From NCBI GenBank assembly GCA_964420405.1, contig CAYQTL010000001.1:1-64000 (forward strand): a stretch of DNA of 64,000 nt, given 5' to 3'. A model generated the notes under the pieces. It worked only from the letters and a program-made list of their open reading frames with translations. It made no database searches and was not told the DNA's origin. Origin of the DNA: CAYQTL01 sp964420405. Lineage in GTDB: Bacteria; Acidobacteriota; Thermoanaerobaculia; Thermoanaerobaculales; Sulfomarinibacteraceae. Shown piece by piece: positions 37,094 to 45,328 of this stretch. Position 1 is the stretch's first letter; the number at the start of each line of letters is the position of its first letter. A program made the position numbers and the translations under genes.

Positions 37094-38733
37094 TCGACGA
37101 ACGTCACCTTGTTGATGTCCGACAGCGTGGTCTCGCCGGCGAACACCTTCTGCAACGCCGACTCCCGCAGGAACCGCATGCCCTCGGCCTTGGCGGCGCG
37201 CTTGATCTCGGCCGCGGAGCGGCGGTCGATGATCAGCTGGCGGATGTTGTCCGACAGGTTGAGCAGCTCGACGATGGCGAGGCGGCCGCGATAGCCGGTG
37301 CCGTTGCACTCGATGCACCCGCCGCCCTCGTAGAAGGTGAACGACGCGTACCGGTCCGGCTCGAGGCCCGAGTCCTCCAGCATGCGATCGGAGGTCTTCG
37401 CCGGCCGCTTGCAATGGTCGCAGATGCGTCGCACGAGTCGCTGCGCGAGCACGCAGTTCAGCGCCGACACGAAGTTGTACAGGTCCACGTTCATGTTGAG
37501 GAAGCGGCCGATCACGTCGACCACGTTGTTGGCGTGCACCGTCGTGAACACCAGGTGGCCGGTGAGGGCGGCCTGGACCGCGATCTGCGCGGTCTCCTCG
37601 TCCCGGATCTCGCCCACCATCACCTTGTCCGGATCGTGGCGCAGGATCGACCGCAGCCCGCGGGCGAACGTCAGCCCCTTCTTCTCGTTGACCGGGATCT
37701 GCGTGATCCCTTTGAGCTGGTACTCGACCGGATCCTCGATGGTGACGATCTTGTCCTCGGAGCTCTGGATCTCCGCCAGGCACGCGTACAGCGTGGTGGT
37801 CTTGCCCGAGCCGGTCGGTCCGGTCACCAGCACCATCCCGTACGGCTCGCGGATGAACTTGCGGAACTGGCGCTTGGTGTCCTCCTCGAACCCGAGCACC
37901 TCGAGGTTCAGGGTCCGGAACTCCTCGTTGGTGGACTCCTTGTCGAGGATCCGGATGACCGCATCCTCGCCGTGGACGGTGGGCATGATCGACACCCGGA
38001 AGTCGATCGTCCGGCCCGAGAACCGGACCTTGAAGCGGCCGTCCTGGGGGATCCGCTTCTCGGCGATGTCGAGCTCGGACATGACCTTGATGCGGCTGAT
38101 GATGGTCGAGTGGTGGCGCTTGTCGACCGGCTTCATGGCCTGGTACAGGACACCGTCGATGCGGTACTTGACCACCACCTCCCGGTCCTGGGTCTCGATG
38201 TGGATGTCCGACGCGCGGCGCTGGATGGCGTTGAACAGCACCGAGTCCACCAGCCGGATGATCGGCGACTGGTCGGCGGTGATCCGGTCGATCGACAGGA
38301 CCTCCTCGCCGTCCTCGGCCTCCTGCACGAGCTGCAGCCGGAAGCCCTCGGTCGCCTCCTCGAGCACCCGCTGGGTCGACTCGGACTTCTCGAGGATCTG
38401 CGAGATCCGGCTCTTCGGTCCGACCTCGACCTCGACCGGCCGCGCCAGCGCGAGCTCGACCTCGTTCAGCTGCGCCACGTTCGACGGGTCGGCCATGACC
38501 ACGCGCAGCACCTGGCCGCGGCTCTCCTTGGGCAGGAACTGGTAGCGCAGCATCACCTCCACCGGGATGTTGCGGAACAGCTCCGGCTCGACGTGGAACT
38601 CGTCCAGCGGGTCGAACGGCAGCCCGAGGCGGGCGGCCAGCGCGCTGGCCGACCGCAGGTCGTGCTGCTCGCTCGACTCGACCGACTGGTCGAGCATCAC
38701 GAGCGTCTGGTCGAGATGTGAGTCGGTCGTCAT
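37090..38733 (-). CDS. Secretion/pilus assembly ATPase (GspE/PilB family)
   Basis: 547-residue hexameric motor. An N-terminal GspE_N-type domain precedes the ATPase with Walker A GPTGSGKT (305-312), the Asp box SDIHIE, Walker B VMVGEIRDEET (371-381) and His box TTVHAN (397-402). The zinc tetracysteine is complete: Cys438, Cys441, Cys473 and Cys476. It powers pseudopilus assembly or pilus extension at the inner membrane; no PilT-type retraction ATPase is in this cluster. The ATG at 38733 has GAGGGG upstream. It is coupled to pilM by ATGA. Confidence 0.95.
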   Translation of the reverse strand: MTTDSHLDQTLVMLDQSVESSEQHDLRSASALAARLGLPFDPLDEFHVEPELFRNIPVEVMLRYQFLPKESRGQVLRVVMADPSNVAQLNEVELALARPVEVEVGPKSRISQILEKSESTQRVLEEATEGFRLQLVQEAEDGEEVLSIDRITADQSPIIRLVDSVLFNAIQRRASDIHIETQDREVVVKYRIDGVLYQAMKPVDKRHHSTIISRIKVMSELDIAEKRIPQDGRFKVRFSGRTIDFRVSIMPTVHGEDAVIRILDKESTNEEFRTLNLEVLGFEEDTKRQFRKFIREPYGMVLVTGPTGSGKTTTLYACLAEIQSSEDKIVTIEDPVEYQLKGITQIPVNEKKGLTFARGLRSILRHDPDKVMVGEIRDEETAQIAVQAALTGHLVFTTVHANNVVDVIGRFLNMNVDLYNFVSALNCVLAQRLVRRICDHCKRPAKTSDRMLEDSGLEPDRYASFTFYEGGGCIECNGTGYRGRLAIVELLNLSDNIRQLIIDRRSAAEIKRAAKAEGMRFLRESALQKVFAGETTLSDINKVTFVE

Positions 38734-38744
38734 CGCGAAACCCC

Positions 38745-39953
38745 TCAGCCCACCTTGGTCACGAGGGTCAGCAGCGGATAGTAGACGGACAGCAGCAGAC
38801 CCGCAATCACCAACCCCATGAACACCAGCACCATCGGCTCGAACAGGGTGACCATCCTGCCGAGACTGAACTCGATCTCCTCGTCGAAGAAGTTGGCGCT
38901 GTGGTCGAGCATTTCCGGCAGCGCGCCGGTGCCCTCGCCGACCCGGATCATGGCGAGCGCCAGGTCGGGGGCGTGGCCCGTGTCCTCGAGGGCGTCAGAC
39001 AGCGCCCGGCCCTCCTGGACGTCCCGGACGCAGCCGAGGAAGAGACCGCCCACGTAGCTGTTGCCGACGGACGTGGCGGCCGTCTCCAGCGCCGGCACCA
39101 TCGGCGTTCCTGCGCCGAGCAGCACCGACATCGAGCGGGTGAACTGGGACATGGAGAACAGGTGGTTGATGCGCCCCAGGAACGGAACCCGCAGCGTGAC
39201 CCGGTCGATGATCCGCCGGCCGGTCGCGGTGCCCCCCCACGCCTTGACGCCGTAGGCCGCCGCCACGGTACCGACGACGATGAACAGCAGGTACCGCTCG
39301 GTGAAGTCCGCGATCCCCATCACGACCAGCGTCGGCAGCGGCAGTCGCTGCTCGAAGTTGACGTAGAACTCCGAGAAGCTCGGGATCACGTACGCCATCA
39401 GCACGATCACCAGGCCCACCGACAGCGCCACCAGCACCGCCGGGTAGGTCAGCGCGCCGATGATCTTCTTGCGCGCCGCCTCCACCAGCTGCTGGTACTC
39501 CACGTACCGTCCGAGCACGTCCTCGAGCTCCCCGGACCGCTCGCCGGCGCGCAGCGAGTTGGCGTACAGCCGCGGGAAGGCGTCGCCGAGCGCGAGGAAC
39601 GCGTCCGACAGCGACACTCCGGTCGTCACCTGCTGGTGGATCTTGTTGAGCATCGCCCGGAAGTGGGGGTTCTTCTGCTGCTGCTTGAGGAGGTCCAGCG
39701 ACTGGGCCAGCGGCAGCCCGGCCCGCAGCAGCGTCCGCAGCTGGGTGTTGAAGAGCAGGAAGTCCTGCCCCGTCACCTTCTCCGACCGCCCGAAGAAGGG
39801 CAGGCGGAACCGCGAGCCCGCGGAGCTCATGCTGAAGACGTGGAAGCCCTCGGTCTCCAGCTCCCGTCGCAGCGCGTCCTGCGACGCCGCCACCCGGCGC
39901 TGCTCGAGCACCGAGCCGTCGGGGGCTCCGAGGCGGCAGACGAACTCCGGCAT
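38745..39953 (-). CDS. Polytopic platform protein (GspF/PilC family)
   Basis: 402 residues with two GspF repeats, each with a cytoplasmic helical bundle (LRTLLRAGLPLAQSLDLL; FTRSMSVLLGAGTPMVPALE) and transmembrane helices at about 170-190, 220-240 and 375-397. The GERSGELEDVL and GEGTGALPEML motifs are typical of the family. It sits in the inner membrane and transmits motion from the ATPase to the pilins. It begins three bases after the NolW-like gene and ends 11 bases before the ATPase gene. Confidence 0.95.
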   Translation of the reverse strand: MPEFVCRLGAPDGSVLEQRRVAASQDALRRELETEGFHVFSMSSAGSRFRLPFFGRSEKVTGQDFLLFNTQLRTLLRAGLPLAQSLDLLKQQQKNPHFRAMLNKIHQQVTTGVSLSDAFLALGDAFPRLYANSLRAGERSGELEDVLGRYVEYQQLVEAARKKIIGALTYPAVLVALSVGLVIVLMAYVIPSFSEFYVNFEQRLPLPTLVVMGIADFTERYLLFIVVGTVAAAYGVKAWGGTATGRRIIDRVTLRVPFLGRINHLFSMSQFTRSMSVLLGAGTPMVPALETAATSVGNSYVGGLFLGCVRDVQEGRALSDALEDTGHAPDLALAMIRVGEGTGALPEMLDHSANFFDEEIEFSLGRMVTLFEPMVLVFMGLVIAGLLLSVYYPLLTLVTKVG

Positions 39954-39956
39954 CGC

Positions 39957-40682
39957 CTACTCCGCCGCCACCGGCCGCGAGCGGACCACGAGCACCAAAC
40001 CGTTGGCCGCGTCCTCGGAGCTGCCGATGCCGGTCACGATCTCCTGGTGGTTGGACAGAAACCCGCTCGAGCGCAGCAGGCTCGTCAGTCGGCCGTCGTC
40101 GGCGTCGCGGCCGAGCCGCTCGAGCGTGAGCCACTCGAGGTGGATGCGGGAGCCAGGGTCCGGAATCCCCCACGGCATGTCGGGCGTGACGCCCAGCGAC
40201 CTCGCCAGGAACGACACGCGGTAGCTGTCGCCGAGAACCGCCGAGGACGGCACGCCGAGCTCGCCCTCGAAGACCGCCGCGCCGATCCTCCGGTACCAGC
40301 GGAAGGGAAACATCCGCTGCGCGCGCTCGGGTATCGCCGCGCGGTCGGCCAGTGGTACCGGCTGGTCGGTCCCCTCCACCAGCTCGACCTCGACCCGGAA
40401 CCTCTCCGGCGCCTGGTCGAGCTCGCGCAGGCGCTCGGCGACCGCAGCCACCACCTCCGGGCTGTCCTGCACCGTGATCCGCGCCCGCCGCGGCTGGATC
40501 GTGAGGCTGCCGCTGTCCGACAGCAGCGGCTGGATCGCCTCGGAGGCCTCGTTGACGCTCGCATGCTGGAGGTGGAACACCCGCACGGTGGTCGGCCTGG
40601 CGGCGGCCGGGACGGCAGCCCACACCAGCACGACCAGCGCCACGACAGCGGACCGTCGGACGAGAGCGGGCGCCATCGTCAT
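39957..40682 (-). CDS. Exported protein with NolW/secretin N-domain
   Basis: 241 residues. A signal peptide (about 1-28, ending AAA-RP) is followed by a domain with the secretin_N pattern (TTVRVFHLQHASVNEASEAI, then QDSPEVVAAVAERLRELDQ). The second half has no recognised family but resembles short secretin-associated proteins. It lacks a secretin channel domain, so it probably assists or caps the real secretin rather than forming a pore (inference). The ATG at 40682 overlaps the anti-sigma stop as ATGA. Confidence 0.72.
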   Translation of the reverse strand: MTMAPALVRRSAVVALVVLVWAAVPAAARPTTVRVFHLQHASVNEASEAIQPLLSDSGSLTIQPRRARITVQDSPEVVAAVAERLRELDQAPERFRVEVELVEGTDQPVPLADRAAIPERAQRMFPFRWYRRIGAAVFEGELGVPSSAVLGDSYRVSFLARSLGVTPDMPWGIPDPGSRIHLEWLTLERLGRDADDGRLTSLLRSSGFLSNHQEIVTGIGSSEDAANGLVLVVRSRPVAAE

Positions 40683-41206
40683 GACTCCAGCGCCGGGTTG
40701 ACGACGAAGTAGACCGCCGAGTCGCCGTCGCGGTCGTCGGCGTACTGGTAGACGCGGATCTGGTCGGCGGGCATGTCGACCTCGATCCGCGGCGGCGGGC
40801 CGGGCTGCCCGGGGTCGTCCGCCGCACCGACGACGGCCGGCCGCGCCGTCGGCGACGCCGCGGGTCCGCCGACCGAGCCGCCGCGCCAGGTCACGCCGGC
40901 GCCGATCGCCACCACCGCGGCCGCGGCCGCCGCCAACCACCACCGCCGGCGCGGCCGGTGGATGTCCCGCTCCAGCTGCCGCTGGCGGACCTGCGACATC
41001 ACCGACGCGACGCACGCGTCGACGTCCTGCGGACGCGGCGGGCGCCGCTCGGCCAGGGTCAGCAGCAGCGTCGGCTCGCACCGGAACGCGCGCTCGCGGC
41101 AGCGGGGGCACGCCCCCAGGTGCTGCCGCACCTCGGCCCGCTTCTCGCCCTCGAGCCTCTCGTCCAGGTACGCGTCGAGCAGCCTGTCGAACTCCTCACA
41201 GCTCAT
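40679..41206 (-). CDS. Zinc-finger (ZAS) anti-sigma factor, membrane bound
   Basis: 175 residues. The N-terminal anti-sigma domain has the HxxxCxxC zinc motif (His29, Cys33, Cys36), a transmembrane helix lies at about 89-107, and a periplasmic Pro/Ala-rich tail follows with 'ADQIRVYQYADDRDGDSAVYFVVNP'. It should hold the neighbouring ECF sigma factor inactive until an envelope signal arrives. It starts one base after the sigma stop and overlaps the next gene by four bases, so it is part of the secretion operon. Confidence 0.9.
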   Translation of the reverse strand: MSCEEFDRLLDAYLDERLEGEKRAEVRQHLGACPRCRERAFRCEPTLLLTLAERRPPRPQDVDACVASVMSQVRQRQLERDIHRPRRRWWLAAAAAAVVAIGAGVTWRGGSVGGPAASPTARPAVVGAADDPGQPGPPPRIEVDMPADQIRVYQYADDRDGDSAVYFVVNPALES

Positions 41207-41207
41207 G

Positions 41208-41819
41208 TCAACCTCGATGTCCCCGCGGAAGGTACTCGGGGTACCGCTCCTCGAGCTCCTTGCGCAGCGCCTTGCGTGCCTGGAAGACGTGGTTGCGGAC
41301 CGTGGTCGGCGAGCAGCCCAGCACGGCGGCGACCTCGGCGGTGTCGCGGCCTTCCAGCTCCCGCAGCACGAACGCGCCCCGCTGCTGGGGTGTCAGCACC
41401 CCGACCAGCTGCCCGAAGATCCGGTCCACCTCCGCGCCGTCGACGCGTGCCGCCACCGGCTCCCGGTCACCGATCAGCCGCAGGTGGTGGTCCATGCCGG
41501 CCTGGTGGGCCCGCTCGCGACTGGTGCGGGAGCGCAGCAGGTCGATCGCCAGGTTGGTCCCGATCCGGTACAGCCAGGTGGCGAAGCTGTAGCGGTCGTC
41601 ATATGACGACAGGCGCTGCCAGGCGCGGACGAACGACATCTGGACCACGTCCCAGGCCTCGCTGTCGTCGGCGAGGACCCGGGCCACCGCCCGGTGCAGC
41701 CCCGCCGAGTGGCGGCGCACCAGCTTCTCGAAGGCGGCCTCGTCGCCGTCGCGGGCGGCCCGCGCCACCTCCCGGTCATCGAGGGTGCGATCGGATCGAC
41801 CTTCGGCGCCGCCCGGCAT
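41208..41819 (-). CDS. ECF-type RNA polymerase sigma factor
   Basis: 203 residues. Region 2 (ARDGDEAAFEKLVRRH ... VQMSFVRAWQRLSSYDD, FATWLYRIGTNLAIDLLR) recognises the -10 element, and region 4 (LTPQQRGAFVLRELEGRDTAEVAAVLGCS) recognises the -35. The ATG at 41819 is supported by GGGAGAGG about nine bases upstream; an ATG at 41840 is also open. It is the first gene of a 13-gene run ending with the pseudopilins and is cognate to the next anti-sigma factor. This suggests that the secretion operon is controlled by envelope signals. Confidence 0.93.
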   Translation of the reverse strand: MPGGAEGRSDRTLDDREVARAARDGDEAAFEKLVRRHSAGLHRAVARVLADDSEAWDVVQMSFVRAWQRLSSYDDRYSFATWLYRIGTNLAIDLLRSRTSRERAHQAGMDHHLRLIGDREPVAARVDGAEVDRIFGQLVGVLTPQQRGAFVLRELEGRDTAEVAAVLGCSPTTVRNHVFQARKALRKELEERYPEYLPRGHRG

Positions 41820-41856
41820 GACACACAACCTCTCCCTCATCTCACCGTCCCCGATT

Positions 41857-42084
41857 CGTGTACGGAGCCCGTCCGTCGACCGTTGGGACGCACCCGGGGG
41901 ATGCTACCACCCGCCCTCGGGAGCGGCCACACGGAGGCACCCTGCGCCCATCATCGTGTACGGAGCGCACTGGCACCACGTCTGGAGCAGCGCGCACGAC
42001 CCCGCGTCCGCGTCCGTGCCTCGATAGCCATGGACGACGGTCCGCTTCCACACCACGGAGCCACCTGGCGTCCGTACGGACGCG
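41857..42084. promoter_or_regulatory. Repeats and a palindrome in the sigma factor-selenoprotein intergenic region
   Basis: CGTGTACGGAGC occurs twice, at 41857-41868 and 41955-41966. A perfect 16-bp palindrome GCGTCCGTACGGACGC lies at 42069-42084, about 50 bases upstream of the selenoprotein start. A GTCCGC-type repeat lies at 42003-42020. These could be operators for the divergent genes; no consensus promoter was recognised. Confidence 0.4.
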
Positions 42085-42133
42085 GGCACAGACGCGGGGA
42101 AGTGGGTACGGATCTCGAGCGTTCTCGTTCCAC

Positions 42134-42358
42134 ATGGACATTTCGATCGAGTACTGCGTGACGTGAAACTACCAGCCCCGCGCCGCCGGTCTGGCGGCCG
42201 AGCTGGAGCGCGAGCTCGGCGCCCGCACCACGCTCGTCAAGGGCCGCAACGGCGTCTTCGACGTGCGCCTGGACGGCGACCTCGTGTTCTCGAAGCTCCG
42301 GGTCGGGCGGTTTCCCGAGCCGGGCGAGGTCGCCGGGATGATCCGCGCCCGCGGCTGA
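42134..42358 (+). CDS. SelW/Rdx-family selenoprotein (in-frame UGA as selenocysteine)
   Basis: 74 codons from the ATG at 42134 to TGA at 42356-42358, read through an internal TGA at 42164-42166. The product MDISIEYCVT-Sec-NYQPRAAGLAAEL... LVKGRNGVFDVRLDGDLVFSK ... GRFPEPGEVAGMI matches the thioredoxin-like Rdx/SelW family along its whole length, and the UGA falls exactly on the second redox residue of the CxxU motif (Cys8, Sec11). Codon use on both sides of the UGA is like other genes here. A SECIS-like hairpin follows. The family is a thiol-selenol oxidoreductase of poorly defined substrate. No Shine-Dalgarno is evident. The 3' end converges with the HD nuclease gene 10 bases away. Confidence 0.88.
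42172..42206 (+). promoter_or_regulatory. Bacterial SECIS hairpin
   Basis: Starts six bases after the UGA. The lower stem CCAGC/GCTGG (42172-42176 with 42202-42206) is followed by an internal loop, an upper stem GCCGCC/GGCGGC (42182-42187 with 42193-42198) and the apical loop GGTCT. An apical loop with G residues about 20 nt beyond the UGA is what SelB needs in bacteria. Confidence 0.75.
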
Positions 42359-42368
42359 CGACCGGCGA

Positions 42369-43349
42369 TCAGTCGTCGCCGCCGGTCGGGGGACGCCGCC
42401 GGTAGACGTGGCGGTCGAGGATCTTCGAGTATCCGCTCCACGCGTCGCCGCTCTCGCTGGGGCCCTCCAGCGCCTCCAGCATCCCCGCGATCTTCGAGTC
42501 CAGGTTGTCCACCATGTGGACCAGCTGCGCCTCCGGGGTCTTCGGCCGGCTCGGCGAGCCGTACTGCAGCTCGCCGTGGTGGGACAGGAGGATGTGCAGC
42601 AGCTGCCGCCGCAGCTCGGTCGGAAACGCCGGCAGCTCGGCGATCCGGCGCTCGACGTACAGCACCTCGAGGGCGATGTGGCCGAGCAGCTGGCCGTCGT
42701 CGGTGTACTCGATGGAGCTGCCGATCTCCAGCTCCCAGATCTTGCCCAGATCGTGCAGCACGCAGCCGGCGACCACCAGGTCGCGGTCGAGACCGTAGTG
42801 GTCGGCGAGCTGGCGCCCGACGACCGTCGCCGACACCGTGTGCTCGAGCAGGCCGGTGCGCCACGCGTGGTGCATGCCGCGGGCCGCCGGCGCGACCCGC
42901 AGCCGCGCCTCCACGTCCGGATCCGACAGAACCCGGTACAGGAGCTGCTTGAGGTGCCGGTCGGCGAGCCCGTCGACCAGCTCCGCCAGGCGCCCCCACA
43001 GCTGGTCCGGGTCGATCGCGGAGCTGCGCACGAACAGGCCCTCGTCGACCTGGTCGCCGGCGACCGCCTCGGCCCGCCGGATCACCACCTGCAGCCGCTG
43101 GTTGTAGCGCTGGACCTGGCCGGTGACCCGGACCACCCGCCCCGACTCGCAGACCTGCCCGATCCGGTCGACGTTCTCCCAGGCGAGAGCCGACACCGCC
43201 CCGGTGCGGTCGGACAGGGTCACCGCCAGGTAGGGTCCGCCGTTGCGTCGCTGGCGCAGCTCCTTGGCGCGCACGGCGTAGGTCTCCCGGATCTCGGTCC
43301 CCGGCTCCAGGTCGCAGACCCAGACGCGTCCGGCCGCGGCGCTGGTCAC
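42369..43349 (-). CDS. HD-domain 3'-5' exonuclease, YhaM-like
   Basis: 326 residues. An N-terminal OB-fold (AVTLSDRTGAVSALAWENVD ... VVRVTGQVQRYNQRLQVVI, about 30-105) is joined to an HD phosphohydrolase domain with the metal residues in HHAWRTGLLEHT, CVLHDLGK and LLSHHGELQYGSP. This is the layout of YhaM/CBF1, which degrades single-stranded DNA and RNA from the 3' end. The GTG at 43349 has GGGAGG six bases upstream. It lies 28 bases after the SurA-like gene and may be in the same transcript. Confidence 0.9.
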   Translation of the reverse strand: MTSAAAGRVWVCDLEPGTEIRETYAVRAKELRQRRNGGPYLAVTLSDRTGAVSALAWENVDRIGQVCESGRVVRVTGQVQRYNQRLQVVIRRAEAVAGDQVDEGLFVRSSAIDPDQLWGRLAELVDGLADRHLKQLLYRVLSDPDVEARLRVAPAARGMHHAWRTGLLEHTVSATVVGRQLADHYGLDRDLVVAGCVLHDLGKIWELEIGSSIEYTDDGQLLGHIALEVLYVERRIAELPAFPTELRRQLLHILLSHHGELQYGSPSRPKTPEAQLVHMVDNLDSKIAGMLEALEGPSESGDAWSGYSKILDRHVYRRRPPTGGDD

Positions 43350-43377
43350 GGCCGCCTCCCGCCGTCGTCCCGCCAGC

Positions 43378-44355
43378 TCATCCGGCGGCCTCGAGCTGCT
43401 GGAGCACGCTCGCGAGGCGGTCGCGGTGCACCTCCACCAGGTACTCCTTCTTGAGCCGCTCCACGAGACCACTCGTCTGACGCTGGTACGCCTCTTCTGA
43501 CAGCCGCCGCCGGATCGCCTCGCGGACCTCCTCGAACGGCTGGTGGCCGGCCGGGATCCGCCGCACCACCCGCAGCACCTGGAGCCCCCCCGGCGCCTCG
43601 AGCGGATCGGTGAGCTCGCCCGCCGGCACGTCCTCGACTGCCTGCTGGAGCTCGGGGCGCAGATCCGCGATCGGGATCGCGCCGAGCTCCTGCAGCTCGA
43701 CGCCGGCGAGGGTCGCCTCGGCCTTCAGGTCGGCCCCCTCCCGCACCCGCCCGACCAGGCCTTCGACCCGCCGCATCGTCGTCTCGAGCGCCGCGCCATC
43801 CTCGTCGAGCGGGAAGTAGAGCTGCTCGAGCTCGATCTTCTCCGGCACCCGGTACATCTCGCGGTCGCGCTCGTACTGCCGGCGGACCTCCTCCTCGGTG
43901 ATCTCGGCCGGCCTGACCTCGCCCTGGACCGCCCGCTGCAGCGTGATCGTCTGCCGGTAGCGCTCCCGCAGCTCCGCCTCGGTGATCCCCGAGCTCTCGA
44001 GGGCCTGTCGGAACGCGGCATCATCCTGCAGGTCGTTCTCCTGCCGCAGCGACTCGATCGCGCGATCGAGCGTCGCCTCGTCCACCGTCACCTGCCGCTC
44101 GCTGGCGCGTTCGAGCAGCACCAGCTCGCTGACCAGGTCGTCGAACAGCCGCTCGGCGTACTTGCCCAGCTCCTGCCCCTGCGGGGGGTTCGAGAACTGG
44201 GAGAGCTCCTGGCGCAGGCGCGCGCTGAAGTCGGTGCTCGTCACGATCCGGTCGTTGACCCGGACCAGGATCGTCTCGAGCACCCGCCGCTCGCCGGCGC
44301 CGGCCACCGCCGCCGCCACCACCGCCACCACAGTCCAGCTCCTAAGACACCGCAT
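43378..44355 (-). CDS. SurA-like periplasmic peptidyl-prolyl isomerase/chaperone
   Basis: 325 residues with a signal peptide (about 1-20), a SurA_N-type helical domain (VNDRIVTSTDFSARLRQEL ... FDDLVSELVLLERASERQVTV) and a parvulin-like domain (KIELEQLYFPL ... LGAIPIADLRPELQQAVEDV, GLQVLRVVRR). It assists folding of outer-membrane proteins, of which this window encodes several. The ATG at 44355 has GGGGAGC upstream and lies 14 bases inside the preceding parvulin gene, so both are coupled. Confidence 0.88.
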   Translation of the reverse strand: MRCLRSWTVVAVVAAAVAGAGERRVLETILVRVNDRIVTSTDFSARLRQELSQFSNPPQGQELGKYAERLFDDLVSELVLLERASERQVTVDEATLDRAIESLRQENDLQDDAAFRQALESSGITEAELRERYRQTITLQRAVQGEVRPAEITEEEVRRQYERDREMYRVPEKIELEQLYFPLDEDGAALETTMRRVEGLVGRVREGADLKAEATLAGVELQELGAIPIADLRPELQQAVEDVPAGELTDPLEAPGGLQVLRVVRRIPAGHQPFEEVREAIRRRLSEEAYQRQTSGLVERLKKEYLVEVHRDRLASVLQQLEAAG

Positions 44356-45187
44356 CGTGCTCCCCGTCGTACCGGCCGTCGTAGTCGAACCACAGATGCC
44401 CGGGAAAGACCCGCACGCCGACATCCTCGGCGTAGCGGTCGAGGCACGAGCGGGTGCGCTCCCCGAGGTACCGGTCCGACAGCTCCCGCCGCACCGCCCG
44501 CTCGAGCTCGGCGCGGGGGCGGCGCCCTTCGGGCACCACCTCCAGAACCTGGAACACATGGTACCCGGACGGGCTCCGCACCGGCTCGGACACCTCGCCC
44601 GCGTCGAGCGCGAACACAACCTCGTCGATCTCGCGCGGCAGCGTGCCCCGCGCGAGCAGCCCGAGCGCACCTCCGGACGCCGCGTTCGGCGCCCGGCTGA
44701 CCTGTCGCGACACCTCCTCGAACGGCTCGCCGGCGAGGACCCGCGCCCGCGCCGCCGCCGCCTCGCCGAGATCGTCGAGCAGCAGCTGCCGGACCCGCGC
44801 CCGTCGCGGGCGGACCTCGTCGAGGCGCCGCTCGATCTCCCGCTCGACGACCACCTCCGGGGGACCGCCGTCAACGCCGCACAGCTCGGCCAGCAGCGGC
44901 CGCACGGCGGCGGTCCGCGACGCCGGGTGGTCGTACCCGTCCTCGGGAGGCCGCCGGTCGGCTGCCACGAGCACCACCTCCTGGTCGAGGTACTCGTCGA
45001 GCACCCTCGTCGCGACGCGATGGTCCACCGCCTGCCAGGGCTGGCCGGCGGCCGCCTCGAGGTAGCGCTGGAACCCCTCCACCGCCACCTGCGCGTTGCC
45101 CACCCGGGCCAGCACGTCGGGCCGCGGACCACAGCCCGCGACCGCCGCCCCGGCGACGAGCACCGTCAGAGCACCTCGGCGCACCAT
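44342..45187 (-). CDS. Parvulin-type peptidyl-prolyl isomerase, lipoprotein
   Basis: 281 residues with the lipobox VAGC (Cys19), a helical N-terminal domain (about 30-110) and a rotamase domain (about 125-220) with ASGGALGLLARGTLP, DEVVFALDAGEVSEPVRSPSGYHVFQV. It resembles PrsA, i.e. a membrane-anchored foldase for exported proteins. It is the first gene of a parvulin-SurA-HD nuclease unit and overlaps the second gene by 14 bases. Divergent from the SGNH hydrolase gene. Confidence 0.88.
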   Translation of the reverse strand: MVRRGALTVLVAGAAVAGCGPRPDVLARVGNAQVAVEGFQRYLEAAAGQPWQAVDHRVATRVLDEYLDQEVVLVAADRRPPEDGYDHPASRTAAVRPLLAELCGVDGGPPEVVVEREIERRLDEVRPRRARVRQLLLDDLGEAAAARARVLAGEPFEEVSRQVSRAPNAASGGALGLLARGTLPREIDEVVFALDAGEVSEPVRSPSGYHVFQVLEVVPEGRRPRAELERAVRRELSDRYLGERTRSCLDRYAEDVGVRVFPGHLWFDYDGRYDGEHDAVS

Positions 45188-45328
45188 CGCCCCAACCTAG
45201 CACACGGCGGGCCGGGCGTGGGGGGGGGCGACGGCCTCCCCGCCGGAAGCGGTCCGGGGCGGTCCCGCCGGCCGGGGCGGGCGACGAGGATTGACCCACG
45301 CAGCGGCGATCTGACACGATCCGGCGGA

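Noticed and set aside
42134..42358. Reading the TGA in the SelW-like gene as a nonsense mutation (pseudogene)
   Set aside because: The TGA sits exactly at the redox Sec site, the sequence after it is well conserved in character, and a SECIS-type hairpin follows.
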